From: Bradyrhizobium sp. CCBAU 051011
GTDB taxonomy: Bacteria; Pseudomonadota; Alphaproteobacteria; Rhizobiales; Xanthobacteraceae
Direction: 5' to 3'
DNA length: 64,000 bases
NCBI RefSeq assembly: GCF_009930815.1
Contig: NZ_CP022222.1
Coordinates: 3,576,501-3,640,500, forward strand
Shown: one piece after another, positions 41,807-51,092 of the stretch
Numbering within the stretch: position 1 is the first letter of the stretch
Layout: the number at the start of each line of letters is the position of its first letter
Notes under the pieces: generated by a model
Databases searched by the model: none
Seen by the model: only the letters and a program-made list of their open reading frames with translations
What the model was told of the DNA's origin: nothing
Position numbers and translations under genes: made by a program

Positions 41807-44131
41807 ATGAACATTCTTCCCGGCAATATGCGTTTTGGTGCGGGCCAGCCGGTCAAGCGTTTGGAAGACCAGAGACTGCTCACCGGGAAGGGACAGTTCA
41901 TCGACGACAAGCCGGAGGACGGCGCGCTGTGGCTGCACCTGCTGCGCTCGCCCCATGCTCACGCGAAAATCGTTTCGATCGATACGAGCGAGGCCGCCGG
42001 GATGACCGGCGTCGCAGCCATCTACACCGGCGCGGACCTGATCAAGGACGATATCGGCACCCTCCCGACGCTCGCGATCTTCAAGCGGCCGGACGGCACG
42101 CCGATGACAGTGCCGCCGCGCCGGCTGCTCGCGCATGAAATCGTGCGCTATGCCGGCGAGGCCGTCGCCGCCGTGGTCGCGACATCGCGGGTGCAGGCGC
42201 AGACGGCGGCCGAAGCGATCACCGTCGAATACGAGGTGCTGCCCTCGGTGGTCGATCCCGTCGAGGCGGTGAAGCCCGGCGCGCCGGTGGTATGGCCCGA
42301 GGCGCCCGACAACATCGTGGCCGCCATGAGCTACGGCGATGCGGCCAAGGTCGAAGAGGCCTTCGCCAATGCCGCGCATAAAGTCTCGCTCGATCTGGTC
42401 AGCCAGCGGCTGGTGCCATCAGCGATGGAGCCGCGCTCGACGATTGCCGAGATAGAGAAGAAGACCGGCCGGCTGATCCTGCACGTGCAGTCGCAGACCC
42501 CCGGTTCGACCAGGGACCTGCTCGCTGAATCCATTCTGAAGCGGCCGAAGGACAGCGTCCGCGTGCTGGTCGGCGATATCGGCGGCGGCTTCGGCCAGAA
42601 GACCAGTCTTTATCCCGAGGACGGCATCGTTGCCTACGCCGCGACCAAGCTGAACAAGAAGATCCGCTGGCGCGGCGACCGCACCGACGAGTTCGTCGGC
42701 GGCACCCATGGCCGCGATCTCACCTCGACCGGCGAATTCGCGCTCGACGCCAAGGGCCGCGTGCTCGCCTATCGTGTGCGCTCGATCGGCGGCACCGGCG
42801 CGTATTCGTCGGGAACCGCGAACATCATTCCGCTGGTGCTCGGCCCGTTCGTGCAGACCGGGGTCTACGATTTGCCGCTGGTGCATTTCGAGGTGAAATC
42901 GGTGATGACCAACACCGCGCCGGTCGGCGCCTATCGTGGGGCGGGGCGCCCCGAGGCGGTGTTCATTGTCGAGCGGCTGATGGATGCGGCCGCGCGCCAG
43001 ATCGGCATGGACCCGCGCACCATCCGCAAGGTCAACTACATCAAGCCGGCGCAACTGCCCTACACTAACGCCGTCGGCCAGGTGTACGATTCCGGCGCCT
43101 TCGCGCACATGCTGTCGCGCGCTGCGGAGCTTTCGGATTGGGATGGTTTTGCCGCCCGCAAGAAGGCGGCGAAGAAGAAGGGGCTACTCTACGGGCGTGG
43201 CCTCACCAGCTACATCGAATGGACCGGCGGGCGCGCGCATACCGAAAAGGTCAGCCTGCATGCGACCGCCGAGGGCCGCATCATCCTGCATTCCGGCACC
43301 ATGGCGATGGGGCAGGGCCTGCAGACCACCTACAGCCAGATGATCTCGGAATCGCTGGGCATCTCCCTGGACAAGATCGATGTCGTGCAGGGCGACACGG
43401 ACCTGGCCACCGGCTTCGGCAGCGTCGGTTCGCGCTCGCTGTTCGTCGGCGGCACGGCGGTCGCGGTCTCCAGCAATGACATGATCCAGAAGGCGCGCGA
43501 GAAGGCGTCCAACGTGCTGGAGACGTCGGTCGGAGATATCGAATATCGCGACGGCTGGCTGACTGTGGTCGGTACCGACAAGCGCATCAGCCTGTTCGAG
43601 ATCGCGAAGAACGAGGATGGCGCGCGGCTCTCGGTTGACAGTGAAGGCGAAGTCGACGGGCCGAGCTGGCCGAACGGCACGCATATCTGCGAGGTCGAGA
43701 TCGATCCCGAGACCGGCGTCAGCAAGGTGGTGCGCTACACCACGGTCGACGACGTCGGCGTTGCCGTCAACCCAATGCTGGTGACTGGCCAGGTGCATGG
43801 CGGCATCGCCCAGGGCATCGGCCAGGCGCTCTACGAAGGCGTCGCCTATAGCGAGGAGGGTCAGCTATTGACCGCGAGCTATCAGGACTACTGCGTGCCG
43901 CGCGCCGACGACATCCCGCCGATCACGGTGATGCTGGATGATTCCGCGCCGTGCCGCACCAATCCACTCGGCGCCAAGGGCTGCGGCGAATCCGGCGCCA
44001 TCGGCGGCCCGCCCTGCGTCACCAACGGCGTGATGGATGCCTTGAGCGAACTCGGCATCAAGCAGCTCAACACGCCATTGACGCCGGCGAAGGTATGGCA
44101 GGCGATCCGGGATGCGAGGGCGGGGGCGTAA
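41807..44131 (+). CDS. Xanthine dehydrogenase family molybdopterin-binding subunit (CoxL-like), orphan
   Basis: A 774-residue molybdenum hydroxylase large subunit. Visible features are [35 protein letters not shown] (AYRGAGR, which marks the form II group, not true CO dehydrogenase AYRCSFR), [15 protein letters not shown] and the catalytic Glu in [13 protein letters not shown]. The usual iron-sulphur small subunit and FAD medium subunit are not in this window, so partners must be encoded elsewhere. It probably hydroxylates an aldehyde or heteroaromatic compound. A dyad-like GCTTTAAGGACAAACT lies immediately upstream of its start. Confidence 0.9.
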   Translation: MNILPGNMRFGAGQPVKRLEDQRLLTGKGQFIDDKPEDGALWLHLLRSPHAHAKIVSIDTSEAAGMTGVAAIYTGADLIKDDIGTLPTLAIFKRPDGTPMTVPPRRLLAHEIVRYAGEAVAAVVATSRVQAQTAAEAITVEYEVLPSVVDPVEAVKPGAPVVWPEAPDNIVAAMSYGDAAKVEEAFANAAHKVSLDLVSQRLVPSAMEPRSTIAEIEKKTGRLILHVQSQTPGSTRDLLAESILKRPKDSVRVLVGDIGGGFGQKTSLYPEDGIVAYAATKLNKKIRWRGDRTDEFVGGTHGRDLTSTGEFALDAKGRVLAYRVRSIGGTGAYSSGTANIIPLVLGPFVQTGVYDLPLVHFEVKSVMTNTAPVGAYRGAGRPEAVFIVERLMDAAARQIGMDPRTIRKVNYIKPAQLPYTNAVGQVYDSGAFAHMLSRAAELSDWDGFAARKKAAKKKGLLYGRGLTSYIEWTGGRAHTEKVSLHATAEGRIILHSGTMAMGQGLQTTYSQMISESLGISLDKIDVVQGDTDLATGFGSVGSRSLFVGGTAVAVSSNDMIQKAREKASNVLETSVGDIEYRDGWLTVVGTDKRISLFEIAKNEDGARLSVDSEGEVDGPSWPNGTHICEVEIDPETGVSKVVRYTTVDDVGVAVNPMLVTGQVHGGIAQGIGQALYEGVAYSEEGQLLTASYQDYCVPRADDIPPITVMLDDSAPCRTNPLGAKGCGESGAIGGPPCVTNGVMDALSELGIKQLNTPLTPAKVWQAIRDARAGA

Positions 44132-44148
44132 GGCGCGCTTTCTCAACT

Positions 44149-44179
44149 CGTCATGGCCGGGACAAGCCCGGCCATGACG
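44149..44179. terminator. Perfect 13-bp hairpin between convergent genes
   Basis: CGTCATGGCCGGG and CCCGGCCATGACG form a perfect 13-bp stem with a 5-base loop. It sits between the converging dehydrogenase genes. There is no T-run, so it may be a bidirectional attenuator or an intergenic repeat. Confidence 0.65.
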
Positions 44180-44185
44180 GGTGAG

Positions 44186-45382
44186 CTAAAGCCCCAGCAC
44201 CATCTTCGCGACGATGTCCCGCTGGATCTCCGACGAGCCGCCGAAGATCGTATATGCCCGTCCGTTGAGATATTCCGGCACCACCGGCAGCAACTCCTCC
44301 GGAATTCCCGGCGTCTCATTCAGGCTATACAGCGGCCGCACCGGCTCGACATAGAGCCCGTCATTGCCGATCACGTCGACGCCGAGCCGCGTCACCGCCT
44401 GACGGATTTCGCTGACGCGCAGCTTTAGCAGTGACGACACCGCGCCGGGATTTTGCCCAGTCTGCAGCGCCGACAGCACACGCAGCTCAGTCATTTCCAG
44501 CGTATCGATATCGACCTCGATCTCGGACATCCGCACCGCGATATCGGGATCATCGATGGCGCGGCCAGTGACTTCGGACTCGGCGAGGTCCGAAATCGTC
44601 TTCAGCGCGTCGCGCAGCTTGGCCGAGGCGATGCCGGCGCCGCGTTCGAATTCGAGCAGGTATTTTCCGTAGGTCCAGCCCTTGCCTTCCTCGCCGACGC
44701 GGTTGGCGACGGGGACGCGCACATCATCAAAGAACACCTGGTTGACTTCGTGGTCGCCGCCGATGGTGAGGATCGGCCGCGTCGTGATGCCCGGGGTCTT
44801 CATGTCGATCAGGATGAAGGAGATGCCGTCCTGTTGCCGCTCGGTCTCGTTGGTGCGCACCAGCGCGAACATGCGGTTGGCATGATGGGCGTGCGTGGTC
44901 CAGATCTTGGTGCCGTTGATGATGTAGTCATCGCCATCGCGCACGGCACGGGTTTTCAGCGAGGAAAGATCGGAGCCGGAGCCCGGCTCGGAATAGCCCT
45001 GGCACCAGTAATCTTCGCCGGAGAGAATCCGCGGCAGATAAAAATTCTTCTGCTCGGGCGAGCCGAAGCCGATGATGACGGGGCCAACCATCTTGACGCC
45101 CATGACATTGACATTGGGCACGCCGGCGCGGGCGCATTCGGCCTCAAAAATCCAGCGCTGCGCCGGGGTCCAGTCGGGTCCACCGTGCTCCACCGGCCAG
45201 CCCGGTGCGCCCCAACCCTTCCTGTGCAGCGCGCGCTGCCAGGCCATGCCGATATCAGGGTCGGAGAACACCGACGGCGTCAGGGCGGTGGCGCGCTTCA
45301 TCTCCGGCGTGAGGTTGGCCGCGATGAAGTCGCGGACTTCCTTCTCGAAGGCGCGCTCTGCGGCGTTGAAAGCGAGATCCAT
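44186..45382 (-). CDS. Acyl-CoA dehydrogenase family protein (first of a pair)
   Basis: A 398-residue acyl-CoA dehydrogenase with QGYSEPGSGSDLSSLKTRA and INGTKIWTTHAHHANRMFALVRTN, both typical FAD/substrate regions. The C-terminus lacks an obvious YEGT catalytic Glu motif (YTIFGGSSEIQRDIVAK), which points to the group with the catalytic base elsewhere. The start ATG at 45382 has GGAGCG upstream. It is last in a three-gene leftward operon with another acyl-CoA dehydrogenase and an enoyl-CoA hydratase. The pair may form a heteromeric enzyme as known for steroid side-chain dehydrogenases. Confidence 0.9.
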   Translation of the reverse strand: MDLAFNAAERAFEKEVRDFIAANLTPEMKRATALTPSVFSDPDIGMAWQRALHRKGWGAPGWPVEHGGPDWTPAQRWIFEAECARAGVPNVNVMGVKMVGPVIIGFGSPEQKNFYLPRILSGEDYWCQGYSEPGSGSDLSSLKTRAVRDGDDYIINGTKIWTTHAHHANRMFALVRTNETERQQDGISFILIDMKTPGITTRPILTIGGDHEVNQVFFDDVRVPVANRVGEEGKGWTYGKYLLEFERGAGIASAKLRDALKTISDLAESEVTGRAIDDPDIAVRMSEIEVDIDTLEMTELRVLSALQTGQNPGAVSSLLKLRVSEIRQAVTRLGVDVIGNDGLYVEPVRPLYSLNETPGIPEELLPVVPEYLNGRAYTIFGGSSEIQRDIVAKMVLGL

Positions 45383-45397
45383 GGATAGCGCTCCTGT

Positions 45398-46531
45398 TCA
45401 GGCCTGGACGGCACGGCCGCCGAGGGCGGCATGACGGCGATAATGATAGGCGCTGCCGCCGAACAGCGTGTCGAAGGCGAGCAGCCGTTTGAAATAGGAA
45501 CCGATGTCAAGCTCTTCGGTGACCCCCATGGCGCCGTGAAGCTGGACCGATTGTTCGGCGACGAAGCGCGCGCATTTGCCGATCTTGGCTTTTGCCCCCG
45601 ACGCGGCGCGGCTGCGCGCCACAGGTTCGGCATCGGCCATCAGCGCGGCACGCAGCGCCATCGAACGCGCCTCGTCGCATTGCATCGCCATGTCGGCGAG
45701 GCGATGGCGGATCACCTGATTGGCGGACAGCGGCCGTCCAAACTGCTTTCGTATCTTGGTATATTCGAGCGTCTGGTCGAGCAGAGTCTGCATGATGCCG
45801 ACCGCCTCCGCGCCGAGCGCGGCCATCGCGCGATCGACCACGGCTTCGATCGCGGACAGCGCGTCGCGGCCGTCGCCGAGCAGGGCTCCGGCGGGAAGCT
45901 GCACGCCGTTGAGATCGAGGTTGCAGGCCCGACCGCCGCCGAGACGAGGAAAGTCGCGCGAGGTGAACCCGGCTGCGCCGTGAGGCATGAGGAAGAGCCC
46001 GAGCTTGCCGTCATTGTCGCGTGCCGAGACGATGATCTGCCCGGCGGCGTTACCGTCGAGCACGGCGGTCTTCTGTCCATCGAGACGCCAGCCGTCAGGC
46101 GTCTTCTTCGCTGATGTCGCGACCTTGGCCAGATCGAAGCGCGCCTGTCGTTCCGAATGCGCGAACGCCACAACCAGCGAGCCGTCGGCGATCTTTGGCA
46201 GCAGGGCCTGCTTCTGTGCGTCGGAGCCGCATTCCGAGATAAGCGATGCACCGATCACGACGGTGGAGAGATAGGGCTCAGACACCAGGCCGCGTCCAAA
46301 AGCTTCCATCAGAATTCCAATCTCGATCGCGCCTCCGCCGAGCCCGCCATGAGCCTCGGGAATCGGCAGCGCCAGCCAGCCGAGATCGGCGAACTGCTTC
46401 CAGATGTCGGCGCTGAAGCCGAGCGGATCGCCCGCAATCTTTCGGCGATGATCGGCGGTATAGGTCTCGCTGACAAAGCGGTCGGAACTTTCGCGCAGCA
46501 ACCGCTGCTCGTCGCTCAAGGTGAGGTCCAT
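45398..46531 (-). CDS. Acyl-CoA dehydrogenase family protein (second of a pair)
   Basis: A 377-residue acyl-CoA dehydrogenase that is more divergent. The FAD-site segment [12 protein letters not shown] is altered to AFAHSERQARFDLAKVATSAK, and GWRLDGQKTAVLDGNAAGQIIVSARD replaces the usual GEKxWI. LDQTLEYTKIRKQFGRPLSANQVIRHRLADM and VQLHGAMGVTEELDIGSYFKRL are conserved. Lacking a typical FAD signature suggests it is the structural or partial-site subunit of a hetero-oligomer with the downstream dehydrogenase, 15 bases away. Confidence 0.88.
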   Translation of the reverse strand: MDLTLSDEQRLLRESSDRFVSETYTADHRRKIAGDPLGFSADIWKQFADLGWLALPIPEAHGGLGGGAIEIGILMEAFGRGLVSEPYLSTVVIGASLISECGSDAQKQALLPKIADGSLVVAFAHSERQARFDLAKVATSAKKTPDGWRLDGQKTAVLDGNAAGQIIVSARDNDGKLGLFLMPHGAAGFTSRDFPRLGGGRACNLDLNGVQLPAGALLGDGRDALSAIEAVVDRAMAALGAEAVGIMQTLLDQTLEYTKIRKQFGRPLSANQVIRHRLADMAMQCDEARSMALRAALMADAEPVARSRAASGAKAKIGKCARFVAEQSVQLHGAMGVTEELDIGSYFKRLLAFDTLFGGSAYHYRRHAALGGRAVQA

Positions 46532-46556
46532 CTGATCTTCTTTGCTTGTTGCTGTT

Positions 46557-47405
46557 CTATTTTGCTTGGGCGGGTTTGCGGACGGACGGATGAAGGCCTG
46601 CCGGATCCACGATCATTCCGAATTCCTGAAGATTGTGCGCGTGACAGAGCTGATGCAGCGCGAATGCCTGCTCGATCGCCGCGGGCTGTCCCATGACGTC
46701 CACCGAGCGATTGACCGCTTCCTTGGTCAGTTTCAGCGCAAAAGAGGGTTTTGCCGCGATCCGCTCAGCGAGCTTCATCACGAAGGAGGAGAGTTCGTCC
46801 CGCGGCACCACGTGATTGACCATGCCGAGCCGGTGCGCTTCCTCCGCGCTCCAGACGTCTGCCGTGAACAGCAATTCCTTGGCCTTGCGTGGGCCGAGCT
46901 CCCAGGGATGCACGAACCACTCGACGCCGCAGACGCCCATGGTCACGACGGGATCGCAGAACTCGGCATCGTGGCTTGCGACGATGAGGTCGCAGGCCCA
47001 GGCCAGCATCAGCCCGCCGGCGATGCATTTGCCGTGCACCTCCGCAATCGTCGGTTTAGCGAGATTGCGCCAGCGCCGCGTGATCTGCAGATAGATCTCC
47101 TGCTCGCGCGCGAAACGGCCGTGGGCGTTGGGTTCGGCGAATCCGCCCCAATTTCCGACCGGTGGAAAATCCGCGCCGGCGGTGTTTTTGCCGCCGGGTC
47201 GCAGGTCATGCCCCGACGAAAAATGCGGGCCGTTGCCGGCGAGGATGATGACCTTGACCGTGTCGTCCTGCACCGCCTGGTCGAAGGCGGCGTTGAGGTC
47301 GTAGGTCATCTGCAGGTTCTGCGCGTTGCGTGCCTCGGGCCGGTTCATCACGATCCGCGCTACTCGCGGGTCGGGCCGCTCCACGACGATGGTTTCGAAC
47401 TGCAT
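46557..47405 (-). CDS. Enoyl-CoA hydratase/isomerase family protein
   Basis: A 282-residue crotonase-fold protein. The oxyanion-hole segments are GNGPHFSSGHDLRPG and EVHGKCIAGGLMLAWACDLIVAS. The catalytic Glu region DAEFCDPVVTMGVCGVEWFVHP lacks one usual Glu and may tune the reaction. It is first in the operon with two acyl-CoA dehydrogenase genes, together covering the first two steps of a beta-oxidation-like pathway. Confidence 0.9.
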   Translation of the reverse strand: MQFETIVVERPDPRVARIVMNRPEARNAQNLQMTYDLNAAFDQAVQDDTVKVIILAGNGPHFSSGHDLRPGGKNTAGADFPPVGNWGGFAEPNAHGRFAREQEIYLQITRRWRNLAKPTIAEVHGKCIAGGLMLAWACDLIVASHDAEFCDPVVTMGVCGVEWFVHPWELGPRKAKELLFTADVWSAEEAHRLGMVNHVVPRDELSSFVMKLAERIAAKPSFALKLTKEAVNRSVDVMGQPAAIEQAFALHQLCHAHNLQEFGMIVDPAGLHPSVRKPAQAK

Positions 47406-47568
47406 GGCGCCCTCGCGTTTCCTTATTGTTGGCGGTCATGTTGTTATTTCGGCAAATGATACGCAAGGGCCGTCGCCTGCAAAATCGGGCCCAGTCGGGC
47501 TCGCGCCTGCATACCGGACGCAACCAATCTGCTATGGTGGCGTTGGACTTTTCTTTTGGGAGAGTTCG

Positions 47569-48177
47569 ATGCGCAGATTTTGGACCGTGCTAGCCGCGCT
47601 GGCCACGCTGAGCCTGACCAATTGCGGCTACAATGCCATCCAGACCACTGACGAGCAGGTCAAGTCGGGCTGGTCGGAAGTGGTCAACCAATACCAGCGC
47701 CGCGCCGACCTTGTGCCCAACCTCGTCAATTCGGTGAAGGGCTTTGCGCAGCAGGAAAAGGACGTGCTGCTCGGCGTCACCAATGCCCGTGCCAAGGTCG
47801 GCAGCGTCCAGGCGACGCCGGAAGTGCTGAACGATCCCGCCGCATTCCAGAAATTCCAGGCAGCCCAGGGCGAGCTGTCGAGCGCGCTGTCGCGGCTATT
47901 GGTGGTGACCGAAAACTATCCGCAGCTCAAGTCGGACGCCTTGTTCCGCGACCTGATGGCGCAGCTCGAAGGCACTGAAAACCGCATCACCGTGGCGCGC
48001 AACCGCTACATCAAGGCGGTGCAGGACTATAACGTCGGCATCCGCACTTTCCCGAACAATCTGACGGCGATGGCATTCGGCTACAAGGAGAAGCCGAATT
48101 TCACGGTCGAGAACGAGAAGGCGATCTCGACGGCGCCAAAGGTGGACTTCAACCCGACGCCGGCGCCCGCCAAGTAG
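47569..48177 (+). CDS. lemA: LemA family lipoprotein
   Basis: A 202-residue LemA protein. I start at the ATG at 47569 (MRRFWTVLAALATLSLTNCGYN) with GGGAGAG upstream; the frame is open earlier but antisense to the hydratase gene. A lipobox-like LTNC places Cys19 as lipidation site, somewhat atypical at -1. The body NAIQTTDEQVKSGWSEVVNQYQRRADLVPNLVNSVKGFA (about residues 23-60) is the LemA helix signature. It precedes YgcG/TPM genes, a widely conserved association. The function is not well understood. Confidence 0.92.
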   Translation: MRRFWTVLAALATLSLTNCGYNAIQTTDEQVKSGWSEVVNQYQRRADLVPNLVNSVKGFAQQEKDVLLGVTNARAKVGSVQATPEVLNDPAAFQKFQAAQGELSSALSRLLVVTENYPQLKSDALFRDLMAQLEGTENRITVARNRYIKAVQDYNVGIRTFPNNLTAMAFGYKEKPNFTVENEKAISTAPKVDFNPTPAPAK

Positions 48178-48186
48178 CGGACGAAA

Positions 48187-49086
48187 ATGAACGCCGCAAG
48201 GGCTTCTCTTCTTGCACTGCTGCTGTGCTGGGCCGCTTCCGCGCTGGCCCTCGTCGCGGTGCCGCCGCTGAGCGGTCGTGTCGTCGATCAGACCGGCACG
48301 CTTTCGGCCGGCGATATCGCCGCGCTGACGCAGACATTGCGGGATCTGGAGACGCGAAAGGGCAGCCAGATCGCGGTGCTGATCGTGCCGACGACGGACG
48401 GCGAGGCCATCGAGCAATTTTCGCTGCGCGTCGCGGAAGCCTGGAAGATCGGCCGCAAGAAGGTCGATGACGGCGCGCTGCTCGTCATCGCCAAGAACGA
48501 TCGCCATCTGCGCATCGAGGTCGGCTACGGCCTCGAAGGCGCGCTGACCGATGCCACCACGAAGCGCATCATCGACGAAGACATCACGCCGAAATTCAAG
48601 GCCGGCGATTTCGCCGGCGGCGTTTCGGCGGGCGTCACCCGGATCGTCCGGATCGCCGACGGCGAGAAGTTGCCGGAGCCGGAGCCACCGCATTGGCAGG
48701 GTCCAGGTCTGTCCAACTATATCGACCCGTTCAATCCCTTTATCCTCGTCTTCGCTTTCATTGTCGGCGGGGTGCTGAGGGCGTTGCTTGGCCGGTTCAT
48801 CGGCGCGGCGGCAACCGGCGGCATCGTCGGGATCTTCGGCTGGTTCCTTGCCGGATCGCTTGCGGCTGCGATCCTCATCGGTTTTATCGCTTTCGTCGTA
48901 ACCTTCCTCGTCCAGAACATGGGCTCCATGGGGCCAAGCGTGGGACGCCGCGGCAGGGACAATGGATGGGTCATCGGCGGCAGCGGCGGCTCGTGGTCCG
49001 GCGGTAGCAGCTCCGGCGACAGCGACGGCGGATTTCGCGGTGGCGGCGGCAGCTTTGGCGGCGGCGGTGCATCGGGGAGCTGGTAG
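48187..49086 (+). CDS. TPM domain membrane protein (YgcG family)
   Basis: A 299-residue protein with a signal peptide (ALLLCWAASALA), a TPM phosphatase-like domain (VAVPPLSGRVVDQTGTLSAGDIAALTQTL ... RIEVGYGLEGALTDATTKRIID), two or three membrane helices (PFILVFAFIVGGVLRALLG; FGWFLAGSLAAAILIGFIAFVV), and a Gly/Ser-rich tail (SGGSSSGDSDGG and FGGGGASGSW). It follows lemA by 9 bases, as in many bacteria, and likely works at the envelope. Activity is not established. Confidence 0.92.
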   Translation: MNAARASLLALLLCWAASALALVAVPPLSGRVVDQTGTLSAGDIAALTQTLRDLETRKGSQIAVLIVPTTDGEAIEQFSLRVAEAWKIGRKKVDDGALLVIAKNDRHLRIEVGYGLEGALTDATTKRIIDEDITPKFKAGDFAGGVSAGVTRIVRIADGEKLPEPEPPHWQGPGLSNYIDPFNPFILVFAFIVGGVLRALLGRFIGAAATGGIVGIFGWFLAGSLAAAILIGFIAFVVTFLVQNMGSMGPSVGRRGRDNGWVIGGSGGSWSGGSSSGDSDGGFRGGGGSFGGGGASGSW

Positions 49087-49088
49087 CC

Positions 49089-49586
49089 ATGAGCATCGGA
49101 CGTATCACCAGGCATCTTCTCCAGCATCACTGGCGCCGCCGGCGCGATTTCCCGCCGGCCCTCTTGGCGAGGATCGAACAGGCGATCAACGCGGGCGAGG
49201 CCACGCATTCCGGGCAGATTCGTTTTGTGGTCGAAGGCGCGCTCGACGGTGCGCCGCTGTTTCGCAACCAGTCCGCGCGGGAGCGGGCGCTGGACGTCTT
49301 TTCGCATTTGCGGATCTGGGACACTGCGCATAATAACGGCGTGCTGATCTATCTCCTGCTCGCCGACCGCGACGTCGAGATCGTCGCCGATCGCGGTATC
49401 GACGCCAAGGTCGGCGCGGAAGGCTGGGAGAAGATCTGCAGAGAGATGGAAACCGCTTTCAGGGCGGAAGACTTTGAGCGCGGCGTGATCAAGGGCATCG
49501 AGGCGGTGTCGCGCGAACTGGCCACGCATTTTCCGAGGGTTGGCGGGGGAACGAATGAGCTACCCGATGCGCCGGTGGTGATCTAG
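49089..49586 (+). CDS. TPM domain protein
   Basis: A 165-residue soluble TPM-domain protein without membrane segments (RIEQAINAGEATHSGQIRFVVEGAL; VLIYLLLADRDVEIVADRGIDAKVGAEGWEKICREMETAF). It starts two bases after the YgcG-like gene and forms a lemA-ygcG-TPM operon. A decayed copy of its last 25 codons reappears at 50218-50293, past the next gene. Confidence 0.9.
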   Translation: MSIGRITRHLLQHHWRRRRDFPPALLARIEQAINAGEATHSGQIRFVVEGALDGAPLFRNQSARERALDVFSHLRIWDTAHNNGVLIYLLLADRDVEIVADRGIDAKVGAEGWEKICREMETAFRAEDFERGVIKGIEAVSRELATHFPRVGGGTNELPDAPVVI

Positions 49587-49598
49587 CCGAAGACGAAC

Positions 49599-50216
49599 AT
49601 GGACAAGATCGATTTCAAGAAGAAGCTCTCAACGCTCTACAGCGCACCAAAAGGCAGTTTTGCTCTCCTCGACGTGCCGGTCATGAAATTCGTCAAGATC
49701 GACGGCAAAGGCGACCCCAATCGCGATCCGGCCTACAAGCGCGCCGTCGAGTGGCTGTATTCGGCGAGCTACGCGATGAAATTTGCCACCAGGGCCAAAT
49801 CGGGAAAAGACTACGTCGTTCCGCCGCTCGAAGGCCTTTGGTGGGCTGACAATCCAGACGATTTTGTCGAACGCCGGAAGCATCTGTGGCAATGGACGAT
49901 GATGATCATGGTGCCCGACTTCGTTGAGCGATCCCTATACGAGGCGGCCCTGGCAAAATCGCGGGACAAGCTCGGGGAGCCTCCGGTCTCGCTGCGCCTT
50001 GAGCCATTGGACGAAGGGCGATGCCTGCAGACGCTGCATATCGGCAGTTACGACGACGAAGGTCCGACGCTCGCCAGGCTTCACAACGAGATCATGCCTA
50101 AGAAGGGGATGACGTTTGCAGGGCCACATCACGAGATCTATCTGAGCGATCCACGCAAGACGTCACCGGAAAAGCTCAAGACGATTCTGCGGCAGCCGGT
50201 CAGAAGCGCTGGCTGA
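49599..50216 (+). CDS. GyrI-like small-molecule-binding domain protein
   Basis: A 205-residue protein of the GyrI-like/SOUL-related fold that binds small molecules (FKKKLSTLYSAPKGSFALLDVPVMKFVKIDGKGDPN; KHLWQWTMMIMVPDFV; LHIGSYDDEGPTLARLHNEIM). There is no DNA-binding domain. It follows the TPM gene by 12 bases, is flanked downstream by a decayed TPM 3' end, and may have been inserted there. A role in resistance or hydrolysis of electrophiles is known for some relatives. Confidence 0.85.
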   Translation: MDKIDFKKKLSTLYSAPKGSFALLDVPVMKFVKIDGKGDPNRDPAYKRAVEWLYSASYAMKFATRAKSGKDYVVPPLEGLWWADNPDDFVERRKHLWQWTMMIMVPDFVERSLYEAALAKSRDKLGEPPVSLRLEPLDEGRCLQTLHIGSYDDEGPTLARLHNEIMPKKGMTFAGPHHEIYLSDPRKTSPEKLKTILRQPVRSAG

Positions 50217-50217
50217 A

Positions 50218-50293
50218 GGCCACGCGAACTAGCGGCGCATTTTCCAAGGGCGGAGGGACGAACGAATTGCCGGATGCGCCGGGGGTGCTGTAG
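50218..50293 (+). pseudogene. Decayed duplicate of the TPM gene's 3' end
   Basis: The stretch ending TAG at 50291-50293 reads, with a 4-base gap after the first 9 codons, RELAAHFPR then GGGTNELPDAPGVL, against RELATHFPR-VG-GGTNELPDAPVVI at the end of the intact gene (49512-49586). About 80% of bases match by eye. It is a remnant, not a gene, and lies directly after the GyrI-like gene. Confidence 0.8.
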
Positions 50294-50488
50294 TGCGCTA
50301 CCAACGCCCTAAACCAAGGGATAGTCGGCTCCATCCGTCTGCACAGTGCGAGCCTACCTCAAGACGGTTTGGCCATACCTGCATGCAATGGAATCAGCCG
50401 ACACCGGGTGTTACCAATCGCGGTAGATGTAGCAAGTGGAATGCAAAGCAACGGAACCGGACCCGTGAGCCGGCAGTTGCAAGATGAG

Positions 50489-50518
50489 GTCGGCGGCGTA
50501 ACGCCCGCCGGCCTTTTT
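50489..50518 (+). terminator. Rho-independent terminator
   Basis: GGTCGGCGGCG-TAA-CGCCCGCCGGCC followed by TTTTT makes a strong, slightly bulged stem with a T-run on the plus strand. It would end the lemA-TPM-GyrI transcript. It also lies between the remnant at 50.2 kb and the broken GST gene. The rest of 50294-50488 shows no gene. Confidence 0.8.
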
Positions 50519-50543
50519 CTTGTGCGGTGATCGAACTGCTACC

Positions 50544-50857
50544 TTACGACTTCGCCGAAGGCCGCTCGCCCACCCGCGCCATCCACGCCACGATGTTGGC
50601 ATTCGCCGTATCGAGCGGCTGGCCGACCTGGCCGGCGAAATCGAGCCAGCCATAGAGCAGGATATCCGCCAGCGTGAAGCGCTTGCCGCAGAGATAGCCG
50701 CGACCGTCGGCCATCTGGCCGTTGAGCCATTGCAGGCGATTGGCGGCGATCATCTTGAGGCCGGGCGAGCAGGGAATTCGCTTCTCGAAAAACTTCAGGC
50801 CTTCGCCAAAACGGAAGCCGTTGCCCATATGCTCGCAGATGTTGAGATCGACGCGCC
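50544..50857 (-). pseudogene. Glutathione S-transferase remnant, C-terminal half only
   Basis: About 104 in-frame codons ending at 50544 give the C-terminal GST domain: MIAANRLQWLNGQMADGRGYLCGKRFTLADILLYGWLDFAGQ, with the LADILLYGWL region typical of GST. The thioredoxin-like N-terminal half is missing. In its place, from about 50858, lies sequence of a transposase tail, so the gene was truncated there. An internal ATG at 50828 exists but the product would lack the glutathione site. Confidence 0.8.
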
Positions 50858-51049
50858 GTCTCCACCACCAAGGCCTACGTCAGCTTCAAAGGCAGATTGT
50901 GGAAGGTCCCCCAGGCCTTTCGTGGCGAGCGGCTTGCGATCCGTCCACTCGATACTGACGGCAGGTTCGGAATATTCTTCGCCGCGCATCAGGTCGCGGC
51001 AATCGATTTGGGCTGATCCAAAAGTGTCAACCATGTCCCCGAACAGGTG
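50858..51049 (+). mobile_element. Transposase C-terminal remnant (IS481-like)
   Basis: On the plus strand the frame reads VSTTKAYVSFKGRLWKVPQA then FRGERLAIRPLDTDGRFGIF and FAAHQVAAIDLG, a stop (51014-51016), then SKSVNHVPEQV and TAA at 51047. The F-K-G-R-L-W-K-V-P-Q-A-F-R-G pattern is the end of IS481-family integrase-core transposases as I remember them. The internal stop marks decay. The remainder to about 51080 may be the element's end. No other part of the element is visible. Confidence 0.72.
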
Positions 51050-51092
51050 TAAGCTATGTCGCCGGGCTGAGCACTGCGCTCGCAATGACGGG

